NCBI GenBank assembly: GCA_001771815.1
Contig: MEPU01000007.1
Span: forward strand, 62,001-126,000
Length of the DNA stretch: 64,000 nucleotides
Source: Bdellovibrionales bacterium RIFCSPHIGHO2_01_FULL_40_29
GTDB lineage: Bacteria; Bdellovibrionota; Bdellovibrionia; Bdellovibrionales; Bdellovibrionaceae
Reading direction: 5' to 3'
In this document: piece by piece, positions 36,091-45,163 of the stretch
How positions within the stretch are numbered: the stretch's first letter is position 1
Layout: each line of letters begins with the position of its first letter
Made by a program: the position numbers and the translations under genes
The notes under the pieces: model-generated
What the model saw: only the letters and a program-made list of their open reading frames with translations
What the model was told of the DNA's origin: nothing
Databases searched by the model: none

Positions 36091-36693
36091 TTAGCTTCTA
36101 GCGAACGCAATCAGAGGATTAAAATCATTTTTATCAGCCTTCTTAAGTGCCGCGAGATAGTCGGAACGAGTTCTGCCTTCGGCTTCAAGTGGGGTGTAAG
36201 TTCCATTTGTTCCCCAACTGAACCTGGAAGCTCCATTTTTCATTAAAATCAAATCTGTCATTAGGCGAGCATGACGACCATTGCCGTTTGGAAACACATG
36301 TATTTGGACGAGCCGATGATGAAAGCGTGCCGCGGTCTCATCAATATTGTATGTGTTGTTCTTAATCCAGTATTGGGTGTTTCCGAGAAGCTGACCCAAT
36401 TCATTCATGATGTGCTCTTTACCGACGCCGATATTTGTATTTGATCTCCTCATCTTGCCGGCCCACGTCCACACTTGGTCGAACATTTTTTGATGCAATT
36501 TAATGATGAAGGATGCGCTTAAGAGATCCGCTTGAATTTGCTTTTCTGCCCAGACAAATCCATCTGCAATATTGGATTGTTCAGCTTGGTTAAGTTCGCT
36601 CATTGTAGAAATATAGTCGGGAATTAAATCCCTAAGACCATCTGGCTCAATCGGAGTAGCACCGCTTGGGTACGTGACTTTGAATTTAGACAT
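36091..36693 (-). CDS. Fic-domain protein, mobile mystery protein B
   Basis: A 200-residue Fic/DOC protein. The catalytic Fic loop HVFPNGNGRHARL retains the His, the Asn/Asp position and GNGR, so AMP-transfer activity is possible. Typical flanking features are IKLHQKMFDQVWTWAGKMR and the N-terminal region PIEPDGLRDLIPDYI. It matches the 'mobile mystery protein B' family, always encoded with an XRE protein (A). The ATG overlaps the end of gene A by eight bases. The pair behaves like a toxin/regulator module on mobile DNA; activity is not shown here. Confidence 0.93.
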   Translation of the reverse strand: MSKFKVTYPSGATPIEPDGLRDLIPDYISTMSELNQAEQSNIADGFVWAEKQIQADLLSASFIIKLHQKMFDQVWTWAGKMRRSNTNIGVGKEHIMNELGQLLGNTQYWIKNNTYNIDETAARFHHRLVQIHVFPNGNGRHARLMTDLILMKNGASRFSWGTNGTYTPLEAEGRTRSDYLAALKKADKNDFNPLIAFARS

Positions 36694-37186
36694 TCTTTTT
36701 CCTTTTTGTTTCTATGTCCCAAATTCTATTGTCTCCAGATTCGATGAGTTCATTCGCGATGCGCTTGATTTCGTCCCTTACTTGCTTGTCTGAAGTACCT
36801 TGTGCCTCGAGTCTCATTGTATGGGAAACTTCCTTTAGAATTTTCGATGCAGCTGCGGTCGCTTTATTTCTAATGATATCGTCGAGTGTTGCTCCGCTCT
36901 CTAGGGGTACAATGCCATAAACAACTTTACAATCCATGGCTCGCGCGGCATTTTCCAGTGATTCGAGAGTCACTCTTTTTTTGGGTTCACGTTTTTCAAG
37001 CTGATTGATCGATCCATGACCGACACCGACTCTCTCGGCGAGCTGTCGAATAGATAGCCCGAGAGAGCCTCGAATAGCCTTGACCCAGCCGGACGGTGGC
37101 ATTGGTTCGTTCAACTTTGAGAGTTGATCGAGCTTCTGTTGTACGATCCGCTTTTGGTAGCTCTTCTTCTTTTTATCGGTTTTCAT
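36686..37186 (-). CDS. XRE-type mobile mystery protein A
   Basis: A 166-residue protein. A basic N-terminus is followed by WVKAIRGSLGLSIRQLAERVGVGHGSINQLEKREPKKRVTLESLENAARAM, a clear HTH domain (about 33-85). The C-terminal helical part presumably contacts protein B. The ATG at 37186 has GGGGAGCAA upstream. It is the first gene of the pair and likely represses it through the ATAC-containing palindromes immediately upstream (37203-37292). Confidence 0.93.
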   Translation of the reverse strand: MKTDKKKKSYQKRIVQQKLDQLSKLNEPMPPSGWVKAIRGSLGLSIRQLAERVGVGHGSINQLEKREPKKRVTLESLENAARAMDCKVVYGIVPLESGATLDDIIRNKATAAASKILKEVSHTMRLEAQGTSDKQVRDEIKRIANELIESGDNRIWDIETKRKKNV

Positions 37187-37202
37187 TTGCTCCCCAATCT
37201 GT

Positions 37203-37292
37203 ATACTTTAAAGTATTCATATCGGCTTTTACTGTATACTTATAAAGCTACAAATGTCAATCTTATGTATACTTTTAGATATACAAAAGTAT
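37203..37292. promoter_or_regulatory. Operator region of the mobile mystery A/B pair
   Basis: Repeated ATACTTT-type half sites. A perfect palindrome, ATACTTTAAAGTAT, is at 37203-37216. A related ATACTTATAAAG follows near 37237. A split inverted repeat, ATACTTTT and AAAAGTAT with eight bases between, is at 37269-37292. They lie just upstream of gene A and fit binding sites for its HTH domain. The rest of the gap to 37457 shows no gene. Confidence 0.55.
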
Positions 37293-37457
37293 GTCTATAA
37301 AGGAATATAAAAATGCTAAAGTGAATAGGTTGGCGCTGGCCTTCAATTGGATTGAACTATGCGAATTTCAGCAATATCCCGCCCGGAATAGTTGGAGCCA
37401 ACACCTGACAATGATTTCTTTGATGATCAAAGACCTGCCTTGAAGTAGAATCAAAGA

Positions 37458-38669
37458 ATGCAAAGTGACTCTACTCAAAGATTCAGTAATAGAGTCGACG
37501 ACTATGTAAAATTTCGACCGAGCTATCCGTCCGAGGTCTTAAGCACCTTGAAATCAAAGTTCGGCCTAAGTTCTTCATCTACAGTTGTCGATGTCGGCTC
37601 AGGCACGGGGATTTCCTCTGAACTTTTTTTAAAAAATGGAAATATTGTTTATGGAGTCGAGCCAAACGAACCTATGCGCAAAGCGGCTGAATCGTTACTC
37701 AAGAACTATAAAAATTTTCAAAGTGTTTCAGGAACGGCCGAAGTGACTACATTACCCTCTAGATGCGCAGACTTTGTGATTGCTGCTCAGGCGTTTCACT
37801 GGTTTTCACCAAAACCGACTCAGGAAGAATTTCGCCGTATCCTGAAAGCTGACGGATGCGCCGTTGTACTATTCAATGACAGAAAGACTATGGGATCAAA
37901 TTTTGCGATTCAATACGAGGCCATGCTGAATAGCTTCGGAACTGATTACAAGGATGTGAATCACAAGAATGTCAGCCAAAAACGGCTTCGAGAATTTATG
38001 GGACAATACGAGGATTTCTATTTTTCAAATTACCAAGAATTTGATTTCGAAGGACTTCTCGGGCGAGTGAAGTCATCCTCATATGCGCCCAAAGAAGGCG
38101 ACCCAATATTTTCTGAGATGGTTCAGAAAGTGAAAGAAATTTTTGATGAAAACCAACAGGATGGACTAGTCAAAATGGAATACACCACCCAAATGTTTTG
38201 CTCTCGACTCAATCAGCAAGTAAGCATGACTCCTTATCAACTTGATCAACCAAAAGCCGAAAACTATGAATTCCTGAAGACTGTTTACCACATTACTTTA
38301 AAAGAACACGTGGCAAAAATTTGGGGATGGGACGAGACAACTCAAGACAATTTATTCAATGAAGATTTTGAGTCAGGTCAAATTCAAATCATTAATTCGT
38401 CGAATGGCCCTGTTGGCTATCTTCAGTTGAAGCAAGATGATGTCGCAATTTATATTGTAAATATTTTGATTCTACCAGAGTTCCAAAACCAGAAGTTTGG
38501 GGCATCAATTATCAAAGATTTAATCTCTACGGCTATTGCTGCGCGCCTCATGCTGAGGCTTGGTGTTTTTAAGGTCAATACGCGTGCAAAGAGTTTATAT
38601 AGTTCTCTTGGATTTCAACTCTACAGTGAAACCGAGACTCACTATCTCATGCAAATAAATCCCGCTTAG
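37458..38669 (+). CDS. Class I methyltransferase fused to a GNAT acetyltransferase
   Basis: A 403-residue two-domain protein. Residues 1-250 are a SAM-dependent methyltransferase: SNRVDDYVKFRPSYP, the SAM loop VVDVGSGTGISS, VEPNEPMRK and AQAFHWFSP. Residues 270-403 are a GNAT acyltransferase: YHITLKEHVAKIWGWDE, GYLQLKQDDVAIYIVNILILPEFQNQ and the acetyl-CoA loop FGASIIKDLI, ending in SLYSSLGFQLYSETETHYLM. The GNAT CoA-loop consensus (Q/R-x2-G-x-G/A) is kept as QKFGAS. The fusion joins two group-transfer activities, perhaps on one small substrate or a resistance target. No partner gene points to the substrate. Confidence 0.87.
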   Translation: MQSDSTQRFSNRVDDYVKFRPSYPSEVLSTLKSKFGLSSSSTVVDVGSGTGISSELFLKNGNIVYGVEPNEPMRKAAESLLKNYKNFQSVSGTAEVTTLPSRCADFVIAAQAFHWFSPKPTQEEFRRILKADGCAVVLFNDRKTMGSNFAIQYEAMLNSFGTDYKDVNHKNVSQKRLREFMGQYEDFYFSNYQEFDFEGLLGRVKSSSYAPKEGDPIFSEMVQKVKEIFDENQQDGLVKMEYTTQMFCSRLNQQVSMTPYQLDQPKAENYEFLKTVYHITLKEHVAKIWGWDETTQDNLFNEDFESGQIQIINSSNGPVGYLQLKQDDVAIYIVNILILPEFQNQKFGASIIKDLISTAIAARLMLRLGVFKVNTRAKSLYSSLGFQLYSETETHYLMQINPA

Positions 38670-38703
38670 TGCTAAACGCTAAGCTTCAATTTAAGAGGTG
38701 AAA

Positions 38704-39078
38704 ATGGATTTGCTGGAAAAAGTGAAGGCGGCGCGAGCTGAAGGCTCTTTTGAAAAAACGATGGCAATACTGAATGAAGAGGTTGCGAAAAATCCAGAAA
38801 ACTCAGTCGTACATTTACAAGTTGCTTGGACGCACGATGCGCTTGGAAAAGAACATGATGCTATCCCTGCATATGAGAAAGCAATCAGCATGGGCTTGCA
38901 GGGGCAAGATCTAAGTGACGCCTATCTTGGCCTCGGTAGTACTTATCGTACAATTGGAGAATACACAAAATCCAAGGACGTTTTTGATAAAGCAGCTACG
39001 ACATCGGACACTTCGATTAAAGACTATAACGGAGCATTATTATTTTACTCCGATAAGTTAGACCAGAAATTTAACTAG
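38704..39078 (+). CDS. Tetratricopeptide-repeat protein
   Basis: A 124-residue cytoplasmic protein from the ATG at 38704 (AAGAGGTG upstream; a GTG two codons earlier is possible). It contains about three TPR-like helix pairs: ARAEGSFEKTMAILNEEVAKNPEN, LQVAWTHDALGKEHDAIPAYEKAI and AYLGLGSTYRTIGEYTKSKDVFDKA. It resembles the short TPR proteins found near acetyltransferase genes in Firmicutes. It follows the methyltransferase-GNAT gene by 34 bases, probably in the same transcript. Confidence 0.8.
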   Translation: MDLLEKVKAARAEGSFEKTMAILNEEVAKNPENSVVHLQVAWTHDALGKEHDAIPAYEKAISMGLQGQDLSDAYLGLGSTYRTIGEYTKSKDVFDKAATTSDTSIKDYNGALLFYSDKLDQKFN

Positions 39079-39106
39079 TTTTTTGGAACTTCAGAACCTC
39101 TTGAAT

Positions 39107-39499
39107 TTACTCTAGAAGAATTGGTCCAGAAAGCTGGCAAGAAAGAAGATAATTTTCTTTTCCTCGATGATCAAGTGTGCCGGATCCTTCAATTTTATTT
39201 ACGCCTAATACAAATGATTCGTCTTCTGACGCCAGAATGAAACCTTCGTTACCAGCCATAACAACTTTAACTTCAATTTTATTGTAATCATTTGCGTAAT
39301 CAGTGACTTGGATAGTTGCACCTTCTTGAATTTTTGATGGAAAAACGTAGTGAAAGTAACCGTCAGTTTTAATCTGTGAGTAATCATTGATACAGATAAA
39401 AGAATCCCCACCCGAGTTCGGTTCGACTCGTTCGATGCCTGTCGCCATTGAAGTTAAAGAAACAGATGTTAAAAGGGCTACTATTAATAACTTATTCAT
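39107..39499 (-). CDS. Small secreted hypothetical protein
   Basis: A 130-residue protein with signal peptide MNKLLIVALLTSVSLTSMAT. The mature part is a beta-rich domain with two cysteines (FICINDYS and LLSCQLSG) likely joined by a disulfide. No family was recognised. It converges with the TPR gene. Upstream (39598-39617) is a small inverted repeat, CCTGTAA and TTACAGG, of unknown role. Confidence 0.65.
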   Translation of the reverse strand: MNKLLIVALLTSVSLTSMATGIERVEPNSGGDSFICINDYSQIKTDGYFHYVFPSKIQEGATIQVTDYANDYNKIEVKVVMAGNEGFILASEDESFVLGVNKIEGSGTLDHRGKENYLLSCQLSGPILLE

Positions 39500-39725
39500 A
39501 TAGATTTCCTCGCTTTTTGATTAAAATTAAACAGGATCAGCCTACTTGATTATTTGGCCCGCAGATAGATGTCAGGTTTTTTGACAGGTATTTTTTGCCT
39601 GTAAAAATACTTACAGGAGAAAATTAGTTTTTTTGAATATATAGTCTTTGAAATTATGTAAGTTTGATTAAAGGGAAATTAATCCCACAAACTTTGGAAC
39701 GGTATCTTTTCATTAAGGAGATTAT

Positions 39726-40304
39726 ATGAAAAAAGTTAGTCTATTGTTTGCACTTTTTATGGCTTCACAAACTATGGCTGCAGAATGTCCGCAAATTATT
39801 CAGGTCGCGGTAAAAGGTTTGAAATCTATTTCTGCTGAAAACGAAATCGCGATTGAAAAGATTTATAAACAAGGTGAAGAGCAAACTGATAAGGAATATA
39901 TTCAAACTATTCTTAAATCTGTGAATGAAATCACCTCGTTTAAAGATGTTCTTGTGATTGTAAAGTCGCAGTCGAAAGATAGAAACTGCCAGTATAAGGG
40001 AAGTAATTCTACCTTAACGATAACCTCAAGAATTTATGGCAAACCAGTCGCAAGTGCTAAACTTAAAATTGGCCGAGTTAATTATGAAGGTAATTCGCCG
40101 ACTAATGCCTGGGGATATCAATCTACACTGAAATCTGATTTAACTAAGTTTGATAACACGCAAGTGGTTCCCTATAAGAATCGAAAAAGCATCCTAACGA
40201 CTAACATGTATGTCCAAATTCCATTAAACGACGGAACAGATGGATTTGATACAGATGTTAAAATTGGCGCTGCTGATTCTGTTACCTATAAGGTGATTCA
40301 ATAG
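39726..40304 (+). CDS. Secreted hypothetical protein (192 aa)
   Basis: A 192-residue protein with signal peptide MKKVSLLFALFMASQTMAA, preceded by AAGGAGATTAT. The mature protein has two cysteines (ECPQII and RNCQYKG) and alternating strands. There is no recognised domain. It is separated from its neighbours by its own upstream region and diverges from the small secreted gene at 39107. Confidence 0.68.
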   Translation: MKKVSLLFALFMASQTMAAECPQIIQVAVKGLKSISAENEIAIEKIYKQGEEQTDKEYIQTILKSVNEITSFKDVLVIVKSQSKDRNCQYKGSNSTLTITSRIYGKPVASAKLKIGRVNYEGNSPTNAWGYQSTLKSDLTKFDNTQVVPYKNRKSILTTNMYVQIPLNDGTDGFDTDVKIGAADSVTYKVIQ

Positions 40305-40345
40305 GGTTGTCTTGACAAAACCCACTCACTAGAATGGGATAAACC

Positions 40346-41110
40346 ATGTCTTGGGAATTTGATAGCAAAACTGAAATGTATAATTTGCTTGTCGGTAAGC
40401 ACTATGGCGCAAATCCTGAAAACATAAGCGCTAATATTGATCAGGACCGTGTCAAAATCGGAAAAGCTATTTCTAGCTACCTTCAATTAAAATCCACTGA
40501 TCATGTGTTAGAAATTGGATCTGGTTCTGGTGACATGGCTGCTCGTTTAGCGCCTCAACTTGAAAGACTGTATTGCGCCGATATCAGTCTCTCCTTTTTA
40601 GAAATTGCTCAGAAAAAATGCGAAAAATGGTCTCATGTTAGCTTTCACCATTTACAAAGTTTTGACTTGGATTTTATAGAACCAGGCACGCTTGATGCCA
40701 TTTACTCACATGCTGTTTTTATTCATTTAAATTTGTACGATTTTTATTGGTATTTCAAAATTTTTTCAGCCGTGTTAAAAGAAAATGGTCTTATCTACAT
40801 CGATTTTCTTTCATCAAAGAATCTTAATTTGACGGCCGATTCTTATTTCAGTGAACATGCGGGTTATTATCGATCGAGTAAAAATAGTCTTTCAAGCTTG
40901 CTTAGTTTTCATAATCCACAAGCCATTATAGATCTTGCACAGCACTTTAATTTACAACTCGAGGTTTCATGGTCCAGCAAAAGTGGAACAGTAGGGCTCA
41001 TTTTGAGAAAATTAGAAAGTCCATATTTCTTAACATTAATTTATAATAGGTTAAGGACTTTAATATATCTCATTAAGCTGCGAATTACTCGTCGATTTTT
41101 TTCACGATAA
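40346..41110 (+). CDS. Class I SAM-dependent methyltransferase
   Basis: A 254-residue protein. The SAM-binding core is VLEIGSGSGDMAARLAPQL, then CADISLSFLEIAQKK and the post-motif AIYSHAVFIHLNLYDF, ending IYIDFLSS. The C-terminal part ends with basic residues. The fold is a standard Rossmann methyltransferase; the acceptor cannot be predicted. It starts 41 bases after the preceding secreted protein gene. A 157-base gap to the chemoreceptor gene (convergent) holds no gene. Confidence 0.83.
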   Translation: MSWEFDSKTEMYNLLVGKHYGANPENISANIDQDRVKIGKAISSYLQLKSTDHVLEIGSGSGDMAARLAPQLERLYCADISLSFLEIAQKKCEKWSHVSFHHLQSFDLDFIEPGTLDAIYSHAVFIHLNLYDFYWYFKIFSAVLKENGLIYIDFLSSKNLNLTADSYFSEHAGYYRSSKNSLSSLLSFHNPQAIIDLAQHFNLQLEVSWSSKSGTVGLILRKLESPYFLTLIYNRLRTLIYLIKLRITRRFFSR

Positions 41111-41267
41111 CTTGATACTCTTGATGTACAATTTTGATTTTAGAAGTATGTTTTTTTAAAAACGAATCAATGCCCTCTTTTGGACTTTGACCGACGTGAT
41201 GTATTGCTGGCTGACGAAGTTCTGCCGTCTGCGGACGCTTTGAAATTGAAATGATCAAGATTATCAA

Positions 41268-42566
41268 TCAAGCTGCCTTCGACTTAAATCCTAGTTCTTT
41301 ATTGAAATCATTCACCAAATGCTTCATCCGCTCGGAGTAGCCCTGAATTTCAGAAACCGAATCAGCTACGACGTTCGAACTTGATGCGTTTTCCTGCGTT
41401 GAAGCATCCAGCGAGTTCATGGATCTGCTGATCTGTGAAATTCCATTTGATTGTTCTTGGCTTGCGTGTGCGATCTCGCTATTGATCTCCGCAACTTTTT
41501 TGACAGAAGCAACGATGGCCTGAAGCACTTCGCCGCTTCGATCCGCTACTTTCACGCCGGATTCAATTGTACCGGTGCTTTCTTTGATTAACAAATTAAT
41601 ATCTTTAGCGGCCGAAGCGCTCCGCTGGGCCAAAGAGCGAACGGCATCAGCAACTACGGCAAAGCCCCGCCCTTGTTCACCAGCCCGCGCTGCTTCAACA
41701 GCTGCATTCAACGCCAATAAATTTGTCTGAAATGCAATATCGTCAATCACGTTGATGATTTCTTCGATCTTTTTTGATGACGATGAAATTCGATCCATGG
41801 ACGCGATCAAAGAACGGACTTCGGCATCACCGTTTTCAGCACTCGTCTGTGATTGCTGTGATAATTTTGAAGCGACCAACGCATTTTCAGCGTTTAATTT
41901 AACGATGGCATTAAGCTCCTCGAGAGCGGTAACTGTTTCTTCTAGCGTTTTAGCAGATTGTGATGACGAATTTGATAATTCCCGACCTGATGCCGCCATC
42001 GAGAAAACAGTGGCTGTCATTTTGTTCCCAATTCCTTCAATTTCACCAACTGTCGTGTCCTGTAATTTAATGAGCCGCTGTATTTTCGTTGCGATGTAAA
42101 GCGCCGGTACAGCTTCAAGAATCACAAAAAAAGCGTGCAATAAAACGATATTGAACGAAGCTTGATAATTGAAAACACTTGTCGGAAGTAGAAAAAACAA
42201 CGCAACGTGATGCACAGCTGTTGTTGCGACACCGACCACTATCGGAGTTTTCAAACCAAAAGCGATAAAGGCAGCTAACATTATAAAAATATGAAAATGC
42301 AGCTCGATGAGCCCGCCCCCTAAATGAATCAGCAAGCCAGAAAATCCAATCGTACTAAATGCAATGACTGAGGGAAGTAAAGCCGATGTTACCCCCATAG
42401 CATAAAGGACCACGGGACCCGCAAGCAAGAAAACCCCTAATGCTAAAGAGCTCAATAGATCTTTGTCATTCCCCAGTGCCATAAAAATTATAACCGGTAC
42501 ATGAAGAGCCAAGGCAATCAAAAAATAGAAACTGATCTGGCGATTGTATTTTTCCCGAATATTCAC
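41268..42566 (-). CDS. Methyl-accepting chemotaxis protein without periplasmic sensor
   Basis: A 432-residue chemoreceptor. The N-terminus has about six membrane helices (residues 13-165) with only short loops, so it senses within or across the membrane instead of using a periplasmic ligand domain. The cytoplasmic signalling part (about 200-425) has the hairpin tip [39 protein letters not shown] and flanking coiled coils with candidate methylation sites. It overlaps the upstream thioredoxin-like gene by four bases (ATGA), so the two should work together. There are no che genes nearby. Confidence 0.92.
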   Translation of the reverse strand: MNIREKYNRQISFYFLIALALHVPVIIFMALGNDKDLLSSLALGVFLLAGPVVLYAMGVTSALLPSVIAFSTIGFSGLLIHLGGGLIELHFHIFIMLAAFIAFGLKTPIVVGVATTAVHHVALFFLLPTSVFNYQASFNIVLLHAFFVILEAVPALYIATKIQRLIKLQDTTVGEIEGIGNKMTATVFSMAASGRELSNSSSQSAKTLEETVTALEELNAIVKLNAENALVASKLSQQSQTSAENGDAEVRSLIASMDRISSSSKKIEEIINVIDDIAFQTNLLALNAAVEAARAGEQGRGFAVVADAVRSLAQRSASAAKDINLLIKESTGTIESGVKVADRSGEVLQAIVASVKKVAEINSEIAHASQEQSNGISQISRSMNSLDASTQENASSSNVVADSVSEIQGYSERMKHLVNDFNKELGFKSKAA

Positions 42567-43150
42567 TTCACGTCTCCTGCGTATTTGGTTTTAAAGGGAT
42601 CAATTAGTTTCTGAAATCGAGAGCTTGCTGCGCATCCAAAAATCGGAAAACTCGCTGGCGCGCGTCCGCCCTGGAGTGATGCAAAAATGGCTAAATCCTG
42701 AATCGGAGAACCTTGAATGATCTTCCGATCTCCGTACCCACCCGCGTACACGATATCGGAGCCCGGCTTTGTAATAATTAAAAAAGGTACGCCCACCGAG
42801 AATTCGTCATCTTTCAATAGATTAGGATCGCGCTCTTCGGCCATAAATCCACTGGCCAAGAATTTTTTTATTAACTCAGGTGATTTCCCTAAGAGAATTA
42901 TGGTCTCTGAAGTTCCGATCTGAGCTTTGCGTTCGATCAAATATTTCGCCACCGTTTCCGAGCATTTACAATCAACACTCAACACATGAGTCATCGACCA
43001 ACCTTTTGAATTCGAAGTTTGTATCAGGCCAACGTGCGGTAAAAAGCTCACCACATGGCTACTGTGCATAACAGAAACGATACCTAAACAGACGACTGCC
43101 CAGATTGCAAAACAAGTTACAAAAATGGATTTTTTGAGGTTCTTAATCAC
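42563..43150 (-). CDS. Membrane-anchored thioredoxin-like protein
   Basis: A 195-residue protein with one N-terminal membrane helix ([19 protein letters not shown]). The periplasmic part has a thioredoxin-like arrangement, with VDCKCSETV in place of CxxC (a CXC pair), then [10 protein letters not shown] and [23 protein letters not shown]. Another Cys is at [10 protein letters not shown]. It resembles the RedB-like proteins of delta-proteobacteria, a loose assignment. It is translationally coupled to the chemoreceptor gene. This suggests a redox signal feeding the receptor. Confidence 0.6.
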   Translation of the reverse strand: MIKNLKKSIFVTCFAIWAVVCLGIVSVMHSSHVVSFLPHVGLIQTSNSKGWSMTHVLSVDCKCSETVAKYLIERKAQIGTSETIILLGKSPELIKKFLASGFMAEERDPNLLKDDEFSVGVPFLIITKPGSDIVYAGGYGDRKIIQGSPIQDLAIFASLQGGRAPASFPIFGCAASSRFQKLIDPFKTKYAGDVK

Positions 43151-43224
43151 CTCAAGGTTTCGGAAGTTTTTGTGGAAATGTTAAGATAAAAATCGTCTTC
43201 TCAGTCTGAGACAATCTTACACCT

Positions 43225-43530
43225 TCAAAGCTCAATCATCTCGCGGTCAATATTCGTCTTGTAGCTTTGTGCGAGCTCGTCATAATTTACGAGTTCTATC
43301 TTAAATGAAAACCGGGACTCTTCGAGTTCAAAGTGAATTTTAGAAACTATTCCTGTTGCAAGCTGAATATTTTTGGGAAGTTTATATGTCAAATCGATAT
43401 CGGAAAAGGGTTTATATTTCCCATTTGCTCGTGAACCAAATATAAATACTCGCGCCCCACTTTTTTTCAGCGGTTCAACGACTTTGTCAAATAAGAATTC
43501 TAAATCAGAGTCACTTAAACCGAATTTCAT
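43225..43530 (-). CDS. MNT-type minimal nucleotidyltransferase
   Basis: A 101-residue nucleotidyltransferase with the complete GS-x10-D-x-D active site (FGSRANGKYKPFSDIDL) and a later acidic strand (FKIELVNYDEL). These small enzymes pair with HEPN-type substrate-binding proteins as toxin/antitoxin modules, the MNT adding nucleotides to the HEPN partner. Here the upstream partner is truncated (43530-43700). The ATG overlaps the partner's stop by one base (TAATG). Confidence 0.88.
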   Translation of the reverse strand: MKFGLSDSDLEFLFDKVVEPLKKSGARVFIFGSRANGKYKPFSDIDLTYKLPKNIQLATGIVSKIHFELEESRFSFKIELVNYDELAQSYKTNIDREMIEL

Positions 43531-43700
43531 TAAATTTTTTGTAGTTTCAAAATAAGTTGTTCAAGTTCAGGAATTAGTTTTTCAGCCTCAAGGTAAACTG
43601 CTTTTGCAACTTCTTCAGCATAGGTATGGGATGTTTTGTTCCGTGCTAATAAAAAATCAAACCAAACTTGTGGGTCAGCTATTAAGTTATTTTGGGCCAT
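43530..43700 (-). pseudogene. Truncated HI0074/HEPN-type substrate-binding partner
   Basis: Fifty-six codons from the ATG at 43700 encode only the C-terminal half of an HI0074-family protein: IADPQVWFDFLLARNKTSHT, then YAEEVAKAVY and a final Leu-rich helix. The family is normally about 130-145 residues. Upstream in the same frame is HLPEKPKQ before a stop, and AIDWV is in another frame. Losing one base from the AAA run and adding one T would explain this, so the N-terminal half looks decayed. It could still be expressed as a short protein. The R-x4-H-type RNKTSH motif is intact. Confidence 0.75.
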
Positions 43701-43820
43701 AAACCCAATCTATTGCTTTGGTTTTTCAGGTAAATGGCGGAGTTATTTCCGCCATCGTCTGGTCATGAAGGTTCAGTCTCTTTGTTCATGAAGTGAGAAA
43801 TAGCCGGTGTTTGGTAATCG

Positions 43821-44162
43821 CTAAATATTGGGTGGATTCATAATAGACAAGATCCAGTGGATTGCATAAACAACAATCGGAACAAGAGCTACAAGCCATA
43901 CCGACCTAACACTTTTGTTTATTCCGATGCCGAACATGATAGCAGAAAGAAAAAGAAGAGAACCATTGAGTAAACTCGATCCAGCATACGCCTCCGCCGA
44001 TAAATAAGGCCATCCTCCAGCTGCAACCATTGGTTCATCTCCGAAATGATAGGACTCGATGATTGTTTGATCCTTCACGAGACCGATGCGTATATATTCG
44101 TAAAAGTAGAATGCAGAGAGAATCAAAAATATAATAGGAATTACGTAAATAAATTTTCTCAT
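43821..44162 (-). CDS. Small membrane protein, function unknown
   Basis: A 113-residue protein with three probable membrane helices (FIYVIPIIFLILSAFYFY, SSLLNGSLLFLSAIMFGIG, VWLVALVPIVVYAIHWIL). Between the first and second is a periplasmic-type loop with SYHFGDEPMVAAGGWPYLS. No family was recognised. It is alone, with no clear operon partner. Confidence 0.6.
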   Translation of the reverse strand: MRKFIYVIPIIFLILSAFYFYEYIRIGLVKDQTIIESYHFGDEPMVAAGGWPYLSAEAYAGSSLLNGSLLFLSAIMFGIGINKSVRSVWLVALVPIVVYAIHWILSIMNPPNI

Positions 44163-44420
44163 TAACAGAATTCTAGTGGAACTCGTTCAAAACGGTCCAG
44201 AACCAAATGCTTTTATACGCTGCTCGATCAACTGCTACCTAGCTTTTTGGAGAAGCCTTCTCGGAAAGAACGGCGAAGTGTCAGACCTCGCCCCTCCATG
44301 AAACAAGTGCACATTCTCGATTCTTTAAAATTTAGCTCAAAAAAGAAGAACAATATTGGCCAATATTTCCAAGACACTGGGCGTGAAGTTACTGAACAAT
44401 ACTTACAAGACAATCTAAGT

Positions 44421-44822
44421 CTATTCCGATTTGTTAAACCAAGATCTCGATTCAGATTTTAACAACAAGTATAAACAATACCCATTGATAAAAATTAATG
44501 TTGCATTTATTAACACCGAAAAAAAATTAAGAGTAAGTACACCTTGAAGTACGTCGACCAATAGCCGCGAGAACGGCGTTGTTATAATTGTCGCTGCATT
44601 TATTATACAAAAAAGTATCCATGCCCACTTTTTTCTTTTTGATACCATCGAAATGAGAAAAAGTATTAAGATGCTAGAGAAAGTCATGCCAAAAATATTA
44701 TCAAAATCTAGAAGTTTTGAAGTCAACGATAGTCTCCAAATTTCAAAGATCAATGAAAATACTGTAGAAATAAGCGTGAGCAAAATAGCATTTTGAACTG
44801 GTTTAGGCTTAGTGTAAGTCAT
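44421..44822 (-). CDS. Membrane protein, function unknown
   Basis: A 133-residue protein with four probable membrane helices separated by short basic turns (for example SKRKKWAWILFCIINAATIITT). It begins MTYTKPKPVQNAILLTLI and ends SRSWFNKSE, a common tail in small uncharacterised integral membrane proteins. No family was named. The region 44163-44420 downstream has no convincing gene. Confidence 0.62.
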   Translation of the reverse strand: MTYTKPKPVQNAILLTLISTVFSLIFEIWRLSLTSKLLDFDNIFGMTFSSILILFLISMVSKRKKWAWILFCIINAATIITTPFSRLLVDVLQGVLTLNFFSVLINATLIFINGYCLYLLLKSESRSWFNKSE

Positions 44823-44913
44823 CCTTGATTAGGGTATAGTATTTGCCTAATAAAATAAACTACAAACCTTCTAACACCATCTCAAGTTTTTAAATTGGAT
44901 AAATAACTGTTCA

Positions 44914-45084
44914 CTATTTCGATGGAGGCAGCAAAAATGCCTGCCCCCACTTGGATGCCTTGGAATCTTGGATGAGTTGTAGTTGCGCCTGTCGGACGAG
45001 CTTAAGGGCTTTGGGTAAGTGGCCACTTCCGACCACCAAGACCGCAACGATCGCAATTGATTGAATAAGTTTATCGAGTCCCAT
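44914..45084 (-). CDS. Small membrane-associated peptide with strong ribosome binding site
   Basis: A 56-residue protein. The ATG at 45084 has a near-perfect AAAGGAGG four bases upstream, a stronger site than most genes here, so it is probably real. A hydrophobic N-terminal segment (LIQSIAIVAVLVVGSG) is followed by an amphipathic helix (ALKLVRQAQLQLIQDSK). There is no known family. Its upstream region (45085-45395) is structured, holding inverted repeats and three 11-base-spaced TGTTACCA boxes. That suggests strong, regulated expression. Confidence 0.65.
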   Translation of the reverse strand: MGLDKLIQSIAIVAVLVVGSGHLPKALKLVRQAQLQLIQDSKASKWGQAFLLPPSK

Positions 45085-45163
45085 GGGGCCTCCTTTGTTG
45101 GTTTGGTTTTGAGCCTTGGAACTTTGAGGGACGAGGGATTTCGTCCTAAAATTAAGAATCCGA

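Noticed and set aside
39598-39617. CCTGTAA/TTACAGG inverted repeat
   Set aside because: Only seven pairs and no clear relation to either flanking gene start; recorded but not called a regulatory site.
44247-44462. Plus-strand 71-codon frame with RRSVRPRPSMKQVHILDSL
   Set aside because: It faintly recalls the start of a Y1-type transposase but lacks the catalytic HUH and Tyr regions, and its end overlaps a better membrane protein gene. Too weak to call a remnant.
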